A DNA stretch of 64,000 nt from Pelomonas sp052436255. Its GTDB lineage: Bacteria; Pseudomonadota; Gammaproteobacteria; Burkholderiales; Burkholderiaceae_C. The notes beneath the pieces were generated by a model, which saw only the letters and a program-made list of their open reading frames with translations, was not told where the DNA came from and did not search any database. Below, one piece after another: positions 56,970 through 64,000 of this stretch (positions are counted from its first letter, which is position 1; every line of letters starts with the position of its first letter). Position numbers and translations under genes: made by a program. The stretch lies in assembly GCA_052436255.1 (NCBI GenBank), contig JBQVNP010000007.1, forward strand, positions 1-64,000. Direction: 5' to 3'.

Positions 56970-58322
56970 TCACGCCACTGGTACGAACCGCACGGTTACC
57001 TTCAAGCCACCCAGGCGCTCGGATCGGCCCAGGACCAGCGCCGCGCCATGCATGTCAACGATCGACTTGACGATGGCCAACCCGAGCCCACTGCCAACGA
57101 CACTGCCCGGCGCGTCCGTTCCATCGATGCGGTGGAACCGGTCAAGGGCCCGCTCACGCTCGCCCTCGGCAATGCCTGGGCCGCTGTCTTCCACCACCAG
57201 CATGGCGCCGCCCTCGGTGAGGCGCACTTCCGCGTCCACCGTTCCGCCTGACGGGGTGTATTTGACGGCGTTGTCGAGCAGGTTGCGGATGAGGATGCGC
57301 AAAGCTTCTGGATGGCCGTCGATGGCCCCTTCGTCAGCGTGGGCCAGCCCAAGATCGACGCTCCGTGTCTGCGCTGCTGGCGCAAGGTCTGCCACGCCCT
57401 GCCGCATCAGTTCTGCCAAGGAAACAGGCTCAGCCCGAGCCGCACGGGTGGTGCTGTCTTGGTGCCTTGCAAGCACGAGCAGCTGCTCCACCAGCCGGGT
57501 CGCGCGGTCGATGCCGGCGGTCAGGCGGCCCACCGCCACGTCGCGCGTTGCGGCATCGGTGGCACGCTGCAACCCCAGGGCCTGCAGCTTCAGCGCAGCA
57601 AGTGGTGACCGCAGCTCATGCGCTGCATCAGCCACGAAACTCTGTTGCGCCCGGAAGGCCTGGCGCAAGCGCGCGAACAGCTGATTGAGTTCATGCACCA
57701 AAGGCTTGATCTCGTCAGGCAGGCCTTCTTCGTTCACCTCGTCCAGGTCATCGGCCTGCCGCAGAGCCAACTGGTTCCGGACCCGGGCAACGGGGGCGAG
57801 TGAGGTACCGACCAACCACCACACCAACAGCATCAGCAATGGCGCCATCACCGCGATAGGCACGAGGGTGCGCAGCGCCAGCGTGCCTGCCATCGCCTGG
57901 CGCGCCGCCATGTCCTGAGCAACCTGGATGACTTGTGAACGCGACTGCAGCGAAAACACGCGGTAGGTCGTCCCCCGATATTCCACATCCGAAAACCCCG
58001 GCAGCGCGCGGTCGGGCAATGCCGAGCGCACCGACTGGAACACCAGCGCTCCATCGGTCGTCCAAACCTGCACGACGAAGTCGTGATCTTCTCCATCTTC
58101 CTCGTCGTGCGTCGTTGGCGGTGGCCCGGCCACCGGCAAGCCTGCGCGCAGCGATTGCGCCATCTGCTGCATGTGATAGTCGAAGATCTCGTCTGCCTCA
58201 GAGCGCGCGGTGCCGTAAGCGATGAAGGCTTGGACCAACGCCGTCAGCGTGACGGCCACGAGCAGGAACCAGAGCAGCCGTGCGCGCAGCGAATGGGGAG
58301 GGCGCAAGCGCGTCGGCTTCAT
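56970..58322 (-). CDS. Two-component sensor histidine kinase (QseC/PmrB type)
   Basis: A 450-aa protein starting at MKPTRLRPPHSLRARLLWFLLVAVTLTALVQAF (first membrane span). A periplasmic loop of ~130 residues contains THDEEDGEDHDF, an acidic/His stretch able to bind cations. The second span is LVPIAVMAPLLMLLVWWLVGTSL. HAMP, then the H-box FVADAAHELRSPLAALKLQ, N-box ILIRNLLDNAVKYTP, G1 VEDSGPGIAEGE and G2 GSGLGLAIVKSIV follow. It overlaps the response-regulator gene by 4 bases. The acidic loop suits a sensor of iron, copper or cationic peptides; the stimulus is inferred. Confidence 0.92.
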   Translation of the reverse strand: MKPTRLRPPHSLRARLLWFLLVAVTLTALVQAFIAYGTARSEADEIFDYHMQQMAQSLRAGLPVAGPPPTTHDEEDGEDHDFVVQVWTTDGALVFQSVRSALPDRALPGFSDVEYRGTTYRVFSLQSRSQVIQVAQDMAARQAMAGTLALRTLVPIAVMAPLLMLLVWWLVGTSLAPVARVRNQLALRQADDLDEVNEEGLPDEIKPLVHELNQLFARLRQAFRAQQSFVADAAHELRSPLAALKLQALGLQRATDAATRDVAVGRLTAGIDRATRLVEQLLVLARHQDSTTRAARAEPVSLAELMRQGVADLAPAAQTRSVDLGLAHADEGAIDGHPEALRILIRNLLDNAVKYTPSGGTVDAEVRLTEGGAMLVVEDSGPGIAEGERERALDRFHRIDGTDAPGSVVGSGLGLAIVKSIVDMHGAALVLGRSERLGGLKVTVRFVPVA

Positions 58323-58978
58323 TCCCTCGGCACCATGTAACCCACGCCGCGCACGTTGCGAATCAGCTCTGGACCCAGTTTCTTGCGCAAACCGTGGATG
58401 TAGACCTCCACCGCATTGCTGCTGATCTCGTCCTTCCAACTGTAGAGCTTCTCTTCGAGTTGGGCACGCGACAACACCAGGCCCGGCCGCGCCAACAGCG
58501 GTTCGAGCACCGCCCATTCGCGCGCCGAAAGCACGACCGGCTGGCCGGCGACCAATACCTCGCGTGTCACCGGGTTGATGCTGACGCCCTTGTGCTCATA
58601 CACCGGCTCGGCGCGCCCTGCCGCACGTCGCGTCAGAGCGCGGATGCGCGCCAGCAGTTCATCAAGGTCATAGGGCTTGAGCACGTAGTCATCCGCCCCG
58701 GCGTCCAAGCCCTCGATGCGCTGCTGCACCGAGTCGCGTGCGGTGGCAATCAGCACGGGTATGCGTTCCTTGCGCGCGCGCAAGGAACGCAGCACCTCCA
58801 GCCCGTCGCGCCGAGGCAGGCCCAGGTCGAGCAGCACCAGGTCATAGGTTTGTGTGCGCAAGGCGGTCTCGGCCATCTCGCCGTCCTTGACCCAATCGAC
58901 CGCATAGTCCTCGGCGCGCAGCAGGTCGAGCACCGACTCGCCAATCATCAAGTCGTCTTCAACCAGCAATAGGCGCAT
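58319..58978 (-). CDS. OmpR-family response regulator (QseB/PmrA type)
   Basis: A 219-aa protein. The receiver domain starts MRLLLVEDDLMIGESVLDLLRAEDYAVDWV. The phospho-acceptor Asp is in LVLLDLGLPRRDGLEVL, and KPYDLDELLARIRAL holds the conserved Lys. The winged-helix output domain follows (LSAREWAVLEPLLARPGLVLSRAQLEEKLYSWKDEISSNAVEVYIHGLRKKLG...IRNVRGVGYMVPRE), typical of QseB/PmrA. It is the probable reader of the YTTAAG-N5-NNTAAG boxes in this cluster. Upstream at about 59014-59031 there is only a weak resemblance to the box (GTTAGG-N5-CAAACC on the minus strand). Confidence 0.94.
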   Translation of the reverse strand: MRLLLVEDDLMIGESVLDLLRAEDYAVDWVKDGEMAETALRTQTYDLVLLDLGLPRRDGLEVLRSLRARKERIPVLIATARDSVQQRIEGLDAGADDYVLKPYDLDELLARIRALTRRAAGRAEPVYEHKGVSINPVTREVLVAGQPVVLSAREWAVLEPLLARPGLVLSRAQLEEKLYSWKDEISSNAVEVYIHGLRKKLGPELIRNVRGVGYMVPRE

Positions 58979-59034
58979 GTCTTCTCCGTCACGGCTGGGG
59001 TTGATGTGGTTTGGCTTCCCTAACCTTCGGCGTT

Positions 59035-59736
59035 CTACCCCACGCCGCCGAACAGAGTGCCAACACCCGCAGTCGCAGCCATGGCCAACGCACCCCATGC
59101 GACCACACGGGCAGTCGCGCGTGCCACTGGCGCACCACCGGCGCTGGCCGACAACACGCCCAGCGCAGCCAGGAACAACAGGGACATGCCCGACACCCCG
59201 ATGAGCATGTTGCGCTCGGGTGCCAACAGCGCCACGACCAACGGCAGCGCTGCGCCAACGGCAAACGATGCGGCCGACGCGACGGCAGCCTGCACCGGCC
59301 TGGCACTGACCACGGAAGAAAGCCCGAGTTCGTCGCGCGCATGGGCGCCAAGCGCGTCGTGGGTCGTCAACTGGCGCGCTACATCCGCGGCCGTGGCTGG
59401 TTCGACCCCGCGCGCCACATAGATCGCGGTCAGTTCCCTCAGCTCGTGATCGGGCGCGTTGGCCAGTTCCAGCCGCTCCTTGGACAAGTCGGCCGCTTCG
59501 GTGTCGGCTTGCGAGCTGACGGACACATACTCACCCGCCGCCATGGCCATGGCGCCCGCCACCAAGGCCGCGACGCCGGCAACTAGGACCTGCTCTTTGC
59601 CCGTGCTTGCCGCGGCGATGCCGACCAGCAAGCTGGCTGTCGAGACGATACCGTCATTGGCGCCCAGCACGGCGGCCCGTAACCAGCCAATGTGTTGGCT
59701 GCGGTGGCGTTCCGGGTGGGATCGGTTGGGCATCAA
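59035..59736 (-). CDS. VIT1/CCC1-family membrane transporter
   Basis: A 233-aa protein. The family opening HIGWLRAAVLGANDGIVSTASLLVGIAAAS is present, and the second span carries GAMAMAAGEYVSVSSQADTEAADL with the metal-binding Met/Glu motif. Two more pairs of spans follow (AAVASAASFAVGAALPLVVALLAP, GVSGMSLLFLAALGVLSASAGG, ARVVAWGALAMAATAGVGTLFGG). VIT/CCC1 proteins move Fe2+ or Mn2+. Located between the two-component pair and the copper genes. The second ATG (59733) is as likely a start. Confidence 0.92.
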   Translation of the reverse strand: MMPNRSHPERHRSQHIGWLRAAVLGANDGIVSTASLLVGIAAASTGKEQVLVAGVAALVAGAMAMAAGEYVSVSSQADTEAADLSKERLELANAPDHELRELTAIYVARGVEPATAADVARQLTTHDALGAHARDELGLSSVVSARPVQAAVASAASFAVGAALPLVVALLAPERNMLIGVSGMSLLFLAALGVLSASAGGAPVARATARVVAWGALAMAATAGVGTLFGGVG

Positions 59737-59787
59737 AACAATCCTTCAGTTGGAGTGGTGCATGTCGGCACCTGAGACCGGACCCAT

Positions 59788-60333
59788 TCACCACATGCGG
59801 CGGAACACGGTGTCCTTATCGACAAGAAGATGCTTGAACGCCGCCAACACATGGAGGGCGATCATCCCCACCAACGCCCAGGCAATGAATGAGTGCGCCG
59901 TGAACAGCTGCTCTTTGAGCACCTCGTTCTTCGGCAGCCAGGCCGGCAGCGGAACCCCGAAGTAGCCCATGGTCTCGCCACTGAACGCTGCGCCAAGATA
60001 GCCCGTCAATGGCATGAGCACCATCAACACGTAGAGCAGGACATGGCTGCTTCTTGCTGCCCCCCGTTGCCACCTAGCCGACTCGGATGGCGCCGCTGGT
60101 GGTGCGTGATGCAAACGCCAGCCGATACGCAGGGCAACCAGCAACGCTGCCGTCAACCCCAGCGAGATGTGCAGCGCAAAGTACCAGCTGCTGCCGGGTT
60201 GGTCTTCGATGCTGAGCATGTACCAGCCCATGCCGATCTGAAACGGAAGCAGTAGTGCCAGGCTCCAGTGCAGGAGCTTGGCAGGCTTGCTGTACACGTC
60301 TTCAGGGATTGGGACAATTCCGCTTGTTGTCAT
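59788..60333 (-). CDS. Cytochrome b561
   Basis: A 181-aa protein with four membrane spans and the b-heme histidines in KLLHWSLALLLPFQIG, ALHISLGLTAALLVALRIGWRLHH and FTAHSFIAWALVGMIALHVLAAFKHLLVDKDTVFRRMW. The C-terminal KHLLVDKD-type ending is typical of bacterial b561. It probably oxidises quinol and may hand electrons to a periplasmic acceptor. It lies at the end of the minus-strand copper gene group, 40 bases from copB. Confidence 0.9.
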   Translation of the reverse strand: MTTSGIVPIPEDVYSKPAKLLHWSLALLLPFQIGMGWYMLSIEDQPGSSWYFALHISLGLTAALLVALRIGWRLHHAPPAAPSESARWQRGAARSSHVLLYVLMVLMPLTGYLGAAFSGETMGYFGVPLPAWLPKNEVLKEQLFTAHSFIAWALVGMIALHVLAAFKHLLVDKDTVFRRMW

Positions 60334-60373
60334 GGTGTCAGGTCGTCACTGCAACGTCATTCAGCCGCCGCGT

Positions 60374-61069
60374 TCAAAAGATGGCTCTCAGCCCTGCCCG
60401 CAGAAGCGTCGCGGGCTGTTCTCCACCGGATTGGGCACCCGGGTAGAAGCTCCGCGACAGGGCCACGTATGGGGCGACACGCCGGTTGACCTCGTAGCGA
60501 ACCTGCACCCCGAGATCGGCCTGGTATGGTCCGCGGCGCACGGTCGTATCCTGGTTTGATGCGGACCACTCCACGTTGACATACGGCCGCACGATAAAAC
60601 GGTTGGTGAGAAGAAAATCGTTCTCAACCCGCGTGCGGGCGAAGAGCTTTCCGTCGTCACGCAGGTAGAGCTTCAGATCGACGTCGAACGCATACGGCGC
60701 CAGACCGCGAACGCCGAGTGTGAGGTAGTCGCGACGATCAGGCCGCTCGTCGTGCCGCAGGCCGATCTGCGCGTCCCAGAACGGCGCGATGTAGCGGCCG
60801 TAGAGGAGGTGCACTTCCGAGGCCGAGGTCCGCCCGCCGCTGCGTTCGCCATCGAACTGGTACCACAGCCGATGGACGTCCCCACCCACCCACCCATCCA
60901 CGCCCAGCGACTGCACAGAGCCGGGCCTACCACGCAGCTTCCCAGTGTCGGCCTCGACCTTGGTGTACGAGTAGATTGATTCGTCCTCCATCGCCTGGGC
61001 AGACGCTGCGAGCATGCCTAAAGCCAGTGCCGTCAGCCATCGGCGGGGAGGCAGTGTTTTATTCTTCAT
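60374..61069 (-). CDS. copB: Copper resistance protein CopB, outer-membrane
   Basis: A 231-aa protein starting at MKNKTLPPRRWLTALALGMLAASAQAM (signal peptide). The CopB-type beta-barrel has VDGWVGGDVHRLWYQFDGERSGG, EVHLLYGRYIAPFWDAQIGLRHDERPDRRDYLTLGVRGLAPYAFDVD and a terminal Phe. It lacks the long Met/His-rich N-terminal repeat seen in many CopB proteins. It follows copA by 17 bases, matching the common copAB order. Confidence 0.92.
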   Translation of the reverse strand: MKNKTLPPRRWLTALALGMLAASAQAMEDESIYSYTKVEADTGKLRGRPGSVQSLGVDGWVGGDVHRLWYQFDGERSGGRTSASEVHLLYGRYIAPFWDAQIGLRHDERPDRRDYLTLGVRGLAPYAFDVDLKLYLRDDGKLFARTRVENDFLLTNRFIVRPYVNVEWSASNQDTTVRRGPYQADLGVQVRYEVNRRVAPYVALSRSFYPGAQSGGEQPATLLRAGLRAIF

Positions 61070-61086
61070 TGCGTGTTCCGTGTTGC

Positions 61087-62916
61087 TCAAGCCACCTTCA
61101 CCAGCCGCATCATTCCCGTGGCGGCGTGATAAAAAAGGTGGCAATGGAAGGCCCAGGTGCCCTCGTCCTCGTAGGTCGCATCAAGCTCCACGGTCTGAGC
61201 CGGCGGCACGATGACGGTGTGCTTGCGTGGTGCGTAGCGGCCGTTGCCGTTGACGAGTTCCATGAACACGCCGTGCAGGTGCATCGGGTGTTCCATCATC
61301 GTTTCGTTGACAAACTTGATGCGCACGCGCTGCCCGAGCCCCATTTCAAGCGGCTTGGCCTGTGACATCTTCTGGCCGTTGATCGACCAGAAGTAGCGCG
61401 TCATGTCGCCGGTCAGGCGGACTAACAGTTCTTTCTCGGGGGTGCGGTCATCGGCATTCGGCGTGGCTGCGCGCAGTTGGGCGTATTTGAGGCGGCGCAG
61501 GCCGTCGATGTCGGGCGCCACCACGGCAGCTTTGGCCTCGCCCATGCCAGGCATGCCTGCGTGAGGGTCGACCTTGGGCGGTGTCATGCCGGGCATAGCG
61601 GCCATGCCCTGATCGGCCGCCGCTTGCGGTGGCATCGCCATCCCGGCGTGCCCCGGTGCAACCCCTGCCACAGCCGATTGGCCCGTGGCCATGCCGGGCA
61701 TGTCCGCCATTGCGGGCCCGCCCTGGCCTGGCTTGGCTTCCATACCCGGCATCGCCGCCATGTCCGCGCCAGCCCCGGCGCCCGTACCGCTCATGTCCAT
61801 GCCCGCCATGCCCATGTCCGCCATCGTGCGGACCGGTTTGGGCCCCATCGGCGGCACCGGCGCGCTCATGCCGAACTCGGGGGCCAACGTGCCACGGGCG
61901 TAACCGATGCGGGCGATCGTTGGCACGAAGATCGAGTAGGCCTTGGCGTCCTTCGGCTGCACGATCACGTCATAGGTCTCGCCGTTGCCAATGCGGAACT
62001 CGTCCACCTCGACCGGGCGCACGTTTTGCCCGTCGGCCTGCACCACCGTCATCGGCAGGCCGGGAATGCGCACGTCGAACAGGTTCATCGGCGACGCATT
62101 GATGAAGCGCAGCCGCACCCGCTCGCCAGGCTTGAACAGCGCGGTCCAGTTCTCCTCGGGCCTCTTGCCTTGCAGAAGAAAAGTCCATTCGTCGCCACCG
62201 TCGCTGTAGTCAGTGGGGTCCATGCGCATCTTGGCCCACTCCATGCGATCGGCCCAGATGGCGTCGCGTGTCTTGGCATCGGGCGCGCTGCGCAATTGGG
62301 CGAAGAACTGCGGCGTCGTGACCCGGCGGTAGTTGTAGTAGCCGTCCACCTTCTTGAGGTTGGCCAGCACCTGCTGCGGGGGCGTGTCGATCCAGTCTGA
62401 CAGCACCACGATGTAGTCACGGTCGTACTGAAACGGGTCGGGCTTGGCCGGCTCGATGATCAGCGGCGCAAAGTATCCGGCCGCCTCCTGCAGCGCCGCA
62501 TGGCTGTGATACCAGTAGGTGCCCGACTGGCGCAGCTTGAAGCGGTAGGTGAAGGTCTCGCCCGGCTGGATGCCAGGGAAGGTGACACCCGGCACGCCGT
62601 CCTGCTCATTGGGCACCAACAAACCGTGCCAGTGGATACCCGTGATCTCACGCAACTGGTTGGTCACGCGCACGACCACGTCGTCACCTTCCCGGAAGCG
62701 GAGCACCGGACCGGGCATCGTGCCGTTGATGGTGATGCCCATGGCTGGCTTGCCTGTGATGTTGAGCACGGTCTCGGCCACCGCCAGGTCGTAGGCCTTG
62801 GAGACAGGAACCGCACCCAGTTCCACCGCACGTACCTGAGCCCAGGCGCGTGGCAACGCGGCTAAGGCGCCCAGGCCGACCAGCGAATGCAGCGACTTGC
62901 GCTTCAGAACATCCAT
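61087..62916 (-). CDS. copA: Copper resistance multicopper oxidase CopA
   Basis: A 609-aa protein. The leader MDVLKRKSLHSLVGLGALAALPRAWA has a KRK rather than canonical RR twin-arginine motif. Type 1/2/3 copper ligands are seen in GIHWHGLLVP, TYWYHSHAALQE, HPMHLHGVFME and WAFHCHLFYHAATGMM. Between residues ~365 and 465 there is a Met-rich insert (MADMGMAGMDMSG, MAAMPGMEAKPGQGG, MADMPGMATGQ, MAMPPQAAADQGMAAMPGM), typical of CopA and able to bind Cu(I). It oxidises Cu(I) in the periplasm. Confidence 0.95.
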   Translation of the reverse strand: MDVLKRKSLHSLVGLGALAALPRAWAQVRAVELGAVPVSKAYDLAVAETVLNITGKPAMGITINGTMPGPVLRFREGDDVVVRVTNQLREITGIHWHGLLVPNEQDGVPGVTFPGIQPGETFTYRFKLRQSGTYWYHSHAALQEAAGYFAPLIIEPAKPDPFQYDRDYIVVLSDWIDTPPQQVLANLKKVDGYYNYRRVTTPQFFAQLRSAPDAKTRDAIWADRMEWAKMRMDPTDYSDGGDEWTFLLQGKRPEENWTALFKPGERVRLRFINASPMNLFDVRIPGLPMTVVQADGQNVRPVEVDEFRIGNGETYDVIVQPKDAKAYSIFVPTIARIGYARGTLAPEFGMSAPVPPMGPKPVRTMADMGMAGMDMSGTGAGAGADMAAMPGMEAKPGQGGPAMADMPGMATGQSAVAGVAPGHAGMAMPPQAAADQGMAAMPGMTPPKVDPHAGMPGMGEAKAAVVAPDIDGLRRLKYAQLRAATPNADDRTPEKELLVRLTGDMTRYFWSINGQKMSQAKPLEMGLGQRVRIKFVNETMMEHPMHLHGVFMELVNGNGRYAPRKHTVIVPPAQTVELDATYEDEGTWAFHCHLFYHAATGMMRLVKVA

Positions 62917-62971
62917 GGCTTCTTCACTCCTAAGGTGTTGTTTTCTGTTGGCAGAGGCGGCCCAGCGGCGC

Positions 62972-63325
62972 TTACTTGGCTACTTCGAGCGCAGTGACAA
63001 CGATCGCACCATCGGCTTTCTCGGCCTTGAACCTGACCTTGTCGCCGGCCTTCACCTTGTCGAGCATGGCCAAGTCCTTGACCTTGAAGACCATCGTCAT
63101 GCCGGGCATGTCAAGGTTCTTGATGTCACCGTGTTTAAGCGTGATCTTCTGGTTGTCCTTGTCGATCTTGCGCACCTCGCCATCGCTCATCTCGGTGGCG
63201 GCGGGCTGCTCCACCTTCATGCCGGGCATGTTGCCGTGGTCTACGGCTTGCGCCTGGGCTGTGATGGCGAACGGGGTCACGACCAGCAACGCGGCTGTGG
63301 TGATCAGGGTCTTGAGGGTGTTCAT
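62972..63325 (-). CDS. CusF-type periplasmic copper-binding protein
   Basis: A 117-aa protein with a signal peptide (LKTLITTAALLVVTPFAITAQAQA). The CusF/CzcE-like domain is EVRKIDKDNQKITLKHGDIKNLDMPGMTMVFKVKDLAMLDKVKAGDKVRF; the DMPGMTM stretch and the upstream His form the Cu(I)/Ag(I) site of CusF. It is the first gene of the cusF-copA-copB-b561 group. A PmrA-type box oriented toward this gene lies 79 bases upstream. Confidence 0.93.
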   Translation of the reverse strand: MNTLKTLITTAALLVVTPFAITAQAQAVDHGNMPGMKVEQPAATEMSDGEVRKIDKDNQKITLKHGDIKNLDMPGMTMVFKVKDLAMLDKVKAGDKVRFKAEKADGAIVVTALEVAK

Positions 63326-63404
63326 TGAACTGGGATCCTTGGTTGATAGTTGCGATAAACGGCCACCAGCGCGGCTGGCTCAGAACGGAATTTATGGGGA
63401 TGAC

Positions 63405-63421
63405 CTTAGACGGGCCTTAAG
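63405..63421 (-). promoter_or_regulatory. PmrA/QseB-type box in the cusF/dedA divergent region
   Basis: Minus strand CTTAAGGCCCGTCTAAG: a perfect CTTAAG first half, TCTAAG second half, spacer 5. Read this way it follows the same rule as the other boxes (perfect half distal, NNTAAG half proximal), pointing to the cusF-copAB operon. A CATAAAT sequence 8 bases further on could be its -10. dedA, 59 bases away on the other strand, may also be influenced. Confidence 0.6.
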
Positions 63422-63480
63422 GCCCCGGACAGCGCGGGTTGACGCCGAAGAGAGCGCAGTCATCGGTGACACTTCTTGGC

Positions 63481-64000
63481 ATGGATGTCTCCGCGCTTCT
63501 GCAGAACCACGTCTACATGGCCATCGTCCTGGGCAGTTTGGTTGAGGGCGAAACCACCGTCGTGCTGGCCGGTTATGCATCCCACCAGGGCTACGCGCCG
63601 TGGTGGGCGGTCACGCTGCTGGCCGCAGGCATCAACTTCAGCCTTGACCAGGGCTACTACGCGCTTGGGCGCTGGCGTGGTGACTGGCTGATGACGCGCG
63701 TGCCGCGGCTGCGGTCCGGCGTGGAACGCGTAACGCCGCTGCTGCATCGGCATCGCGCTTGGGTGATCTTCGGCGTGCGCTTCATGTACGGATTGAGGAC
63801 CGCAGGGCCCGTGGCACTGGGCATCGCGCGGGTGCCCTGGCGAGATTTCGTTTTGTTCAACGCCTTGGGTGCGTCTGTCTGGGCGGTGGTCTTCTCCGCG
63901 CTGGGCTACGTGTTCGGCAAGGCCATCGCCACGGCCTTGGGGCAGATCGCGCACTACGAGGCACTGGCCGTCGTCGCTATCCTCGTGGCCGGTCTGGCCT
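63481..64000 (+). CDS. DedA-family membrane protein, 3' end outside the window
   Basis: Partial, 173 codons inside the window, no stop. It begins MDVSALLQNHVYMAIVLGSLVEGETTVVLAGYASHQG and has the DedA (SNARE-associated) signatures GSLVEGETTVVLAGYA, FSLDQGYYALGRWRGDWLM and FGVRFMYGLRTAGPVALGIARVPWRDFVLFNALGASVWAVVF. DedA proteins flip undecaprenyl phosphate or phosphatidylethanolamine and are needed for polymyxin resistance in some Burkholderiales. This suits the eptA neighbourhood. It is divergent from the cusF-copAB operon. Confidence 0.9.
   Translation, partial: MDVSALLQNHVYMAIVLGSLVEGETTVVLAGYASHQGYAPWWAVTLLAAGINFSLDQGYYALGRWRGDWLMTRVPRLRSGVERVTPLLHRHRAWVIFGVRFMYGLRTAGPVALGIARVPWRDFVLFNALGASVWAVVFSALGYVFGKAIATALGQIAHYEALAVVAILVAGLA

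Noticed and set aside
59014..59031. PmrA-type autoregulatory box upstream of the response regulator
   Set aside because: Only one half (GTTAGG) resembles the motif; the other (CAAACC) does not, so I mention it but do not list it as a site.

Overview
The window is GC-rich, gene-dense DNA with betaproteobacterial gene content. It has a ubiD-type decarboxylase, an Entner-Doudoroff pair, a De Ley-Doudoroff galactose operon read by a GbpR-like LysR protein, and tightly overlapping stop and start codons. I read it as a Burkholderiales chromosome, probably of the Roseateles/Rubrivivax/Leptothrix kind. The genus is inference from overall gene content, since no rRNA gene is present. I see no rRNA, tRNA or CRISPR array.

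Layout. 1-1324: minor (pseudo)pilin genes. 1468-5997: nrdR, glyA (with an in-frame amber codon), a lytic transglycosylase and ubiD. 6143-14741: envelope and housekeeping genes (YdcF, a very large AsmA/DUF748 protein, MsrA, an ABC ATPase-permease-DUF3299 set, PdxH, a MobA-like transferase). 14749-19526: ChaC, edd-eda, MOSC, thioesterase and an unknown protein. 19583-20901: a LuxR-type regulator, a lux-box-like palindrome, an 18-codon peptide ORF with a good ribosome-binding site, and a small protein resembling the RNA polymerase alpha C-terminal domain. 20987-23949: a CAT-family acyltransferase, xth and a flavin disulfide reductase. 23999-35321: one long minus-strand galactose operon. In it a GH35 beta-galactosidase supplies sugar, AraFGH imports it, an SDR dehydrogenase and an SMP-30 lactonase make galactonate, and DgoD, DgoK and DgoA carry it to pyruvate and glyceraldehyde-3-phosphate.

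35.8-48.8 kb is an accessory region. It holds an IS3 scrap, an HTH-ImmA gene with a downstream unknown, a Tn7-like transposition module (TnsA-like, TnsB, TnsC, TniQ, preceded by a coupled 24-aa leader ORF), an AlpA-like regulator, an IS5 scrap, a MipA/PAP2 pair and a decayed IS66 element.

46.4-64 kb is a cell-envelope and metal-resistance cluster: MipA/OmpV, three PAP2 genes (one decayed), DegP, DUF302 with a soluble histidine kinase, DgkA, EptA, a QseBC/PmrAB-type two-component pair, a VIT-family transporter, cytochrome b561, CopB, CopA, CusF and DedA. Six 17-bp elements of the form YTTAAG-N5-NNTAAG, the known PmrA/QseB box architecture, lie in front of its transcription units. This points to one local regulon.

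The two signals I rate highest are the LuxR/short-peptide locus near 20 kb and the PmrA-box regulon of 46-63 kb. Next are the amber codon in glyA and the Tn7-like module whose TnsA-like protein appears to lack the usual catalytic motif.
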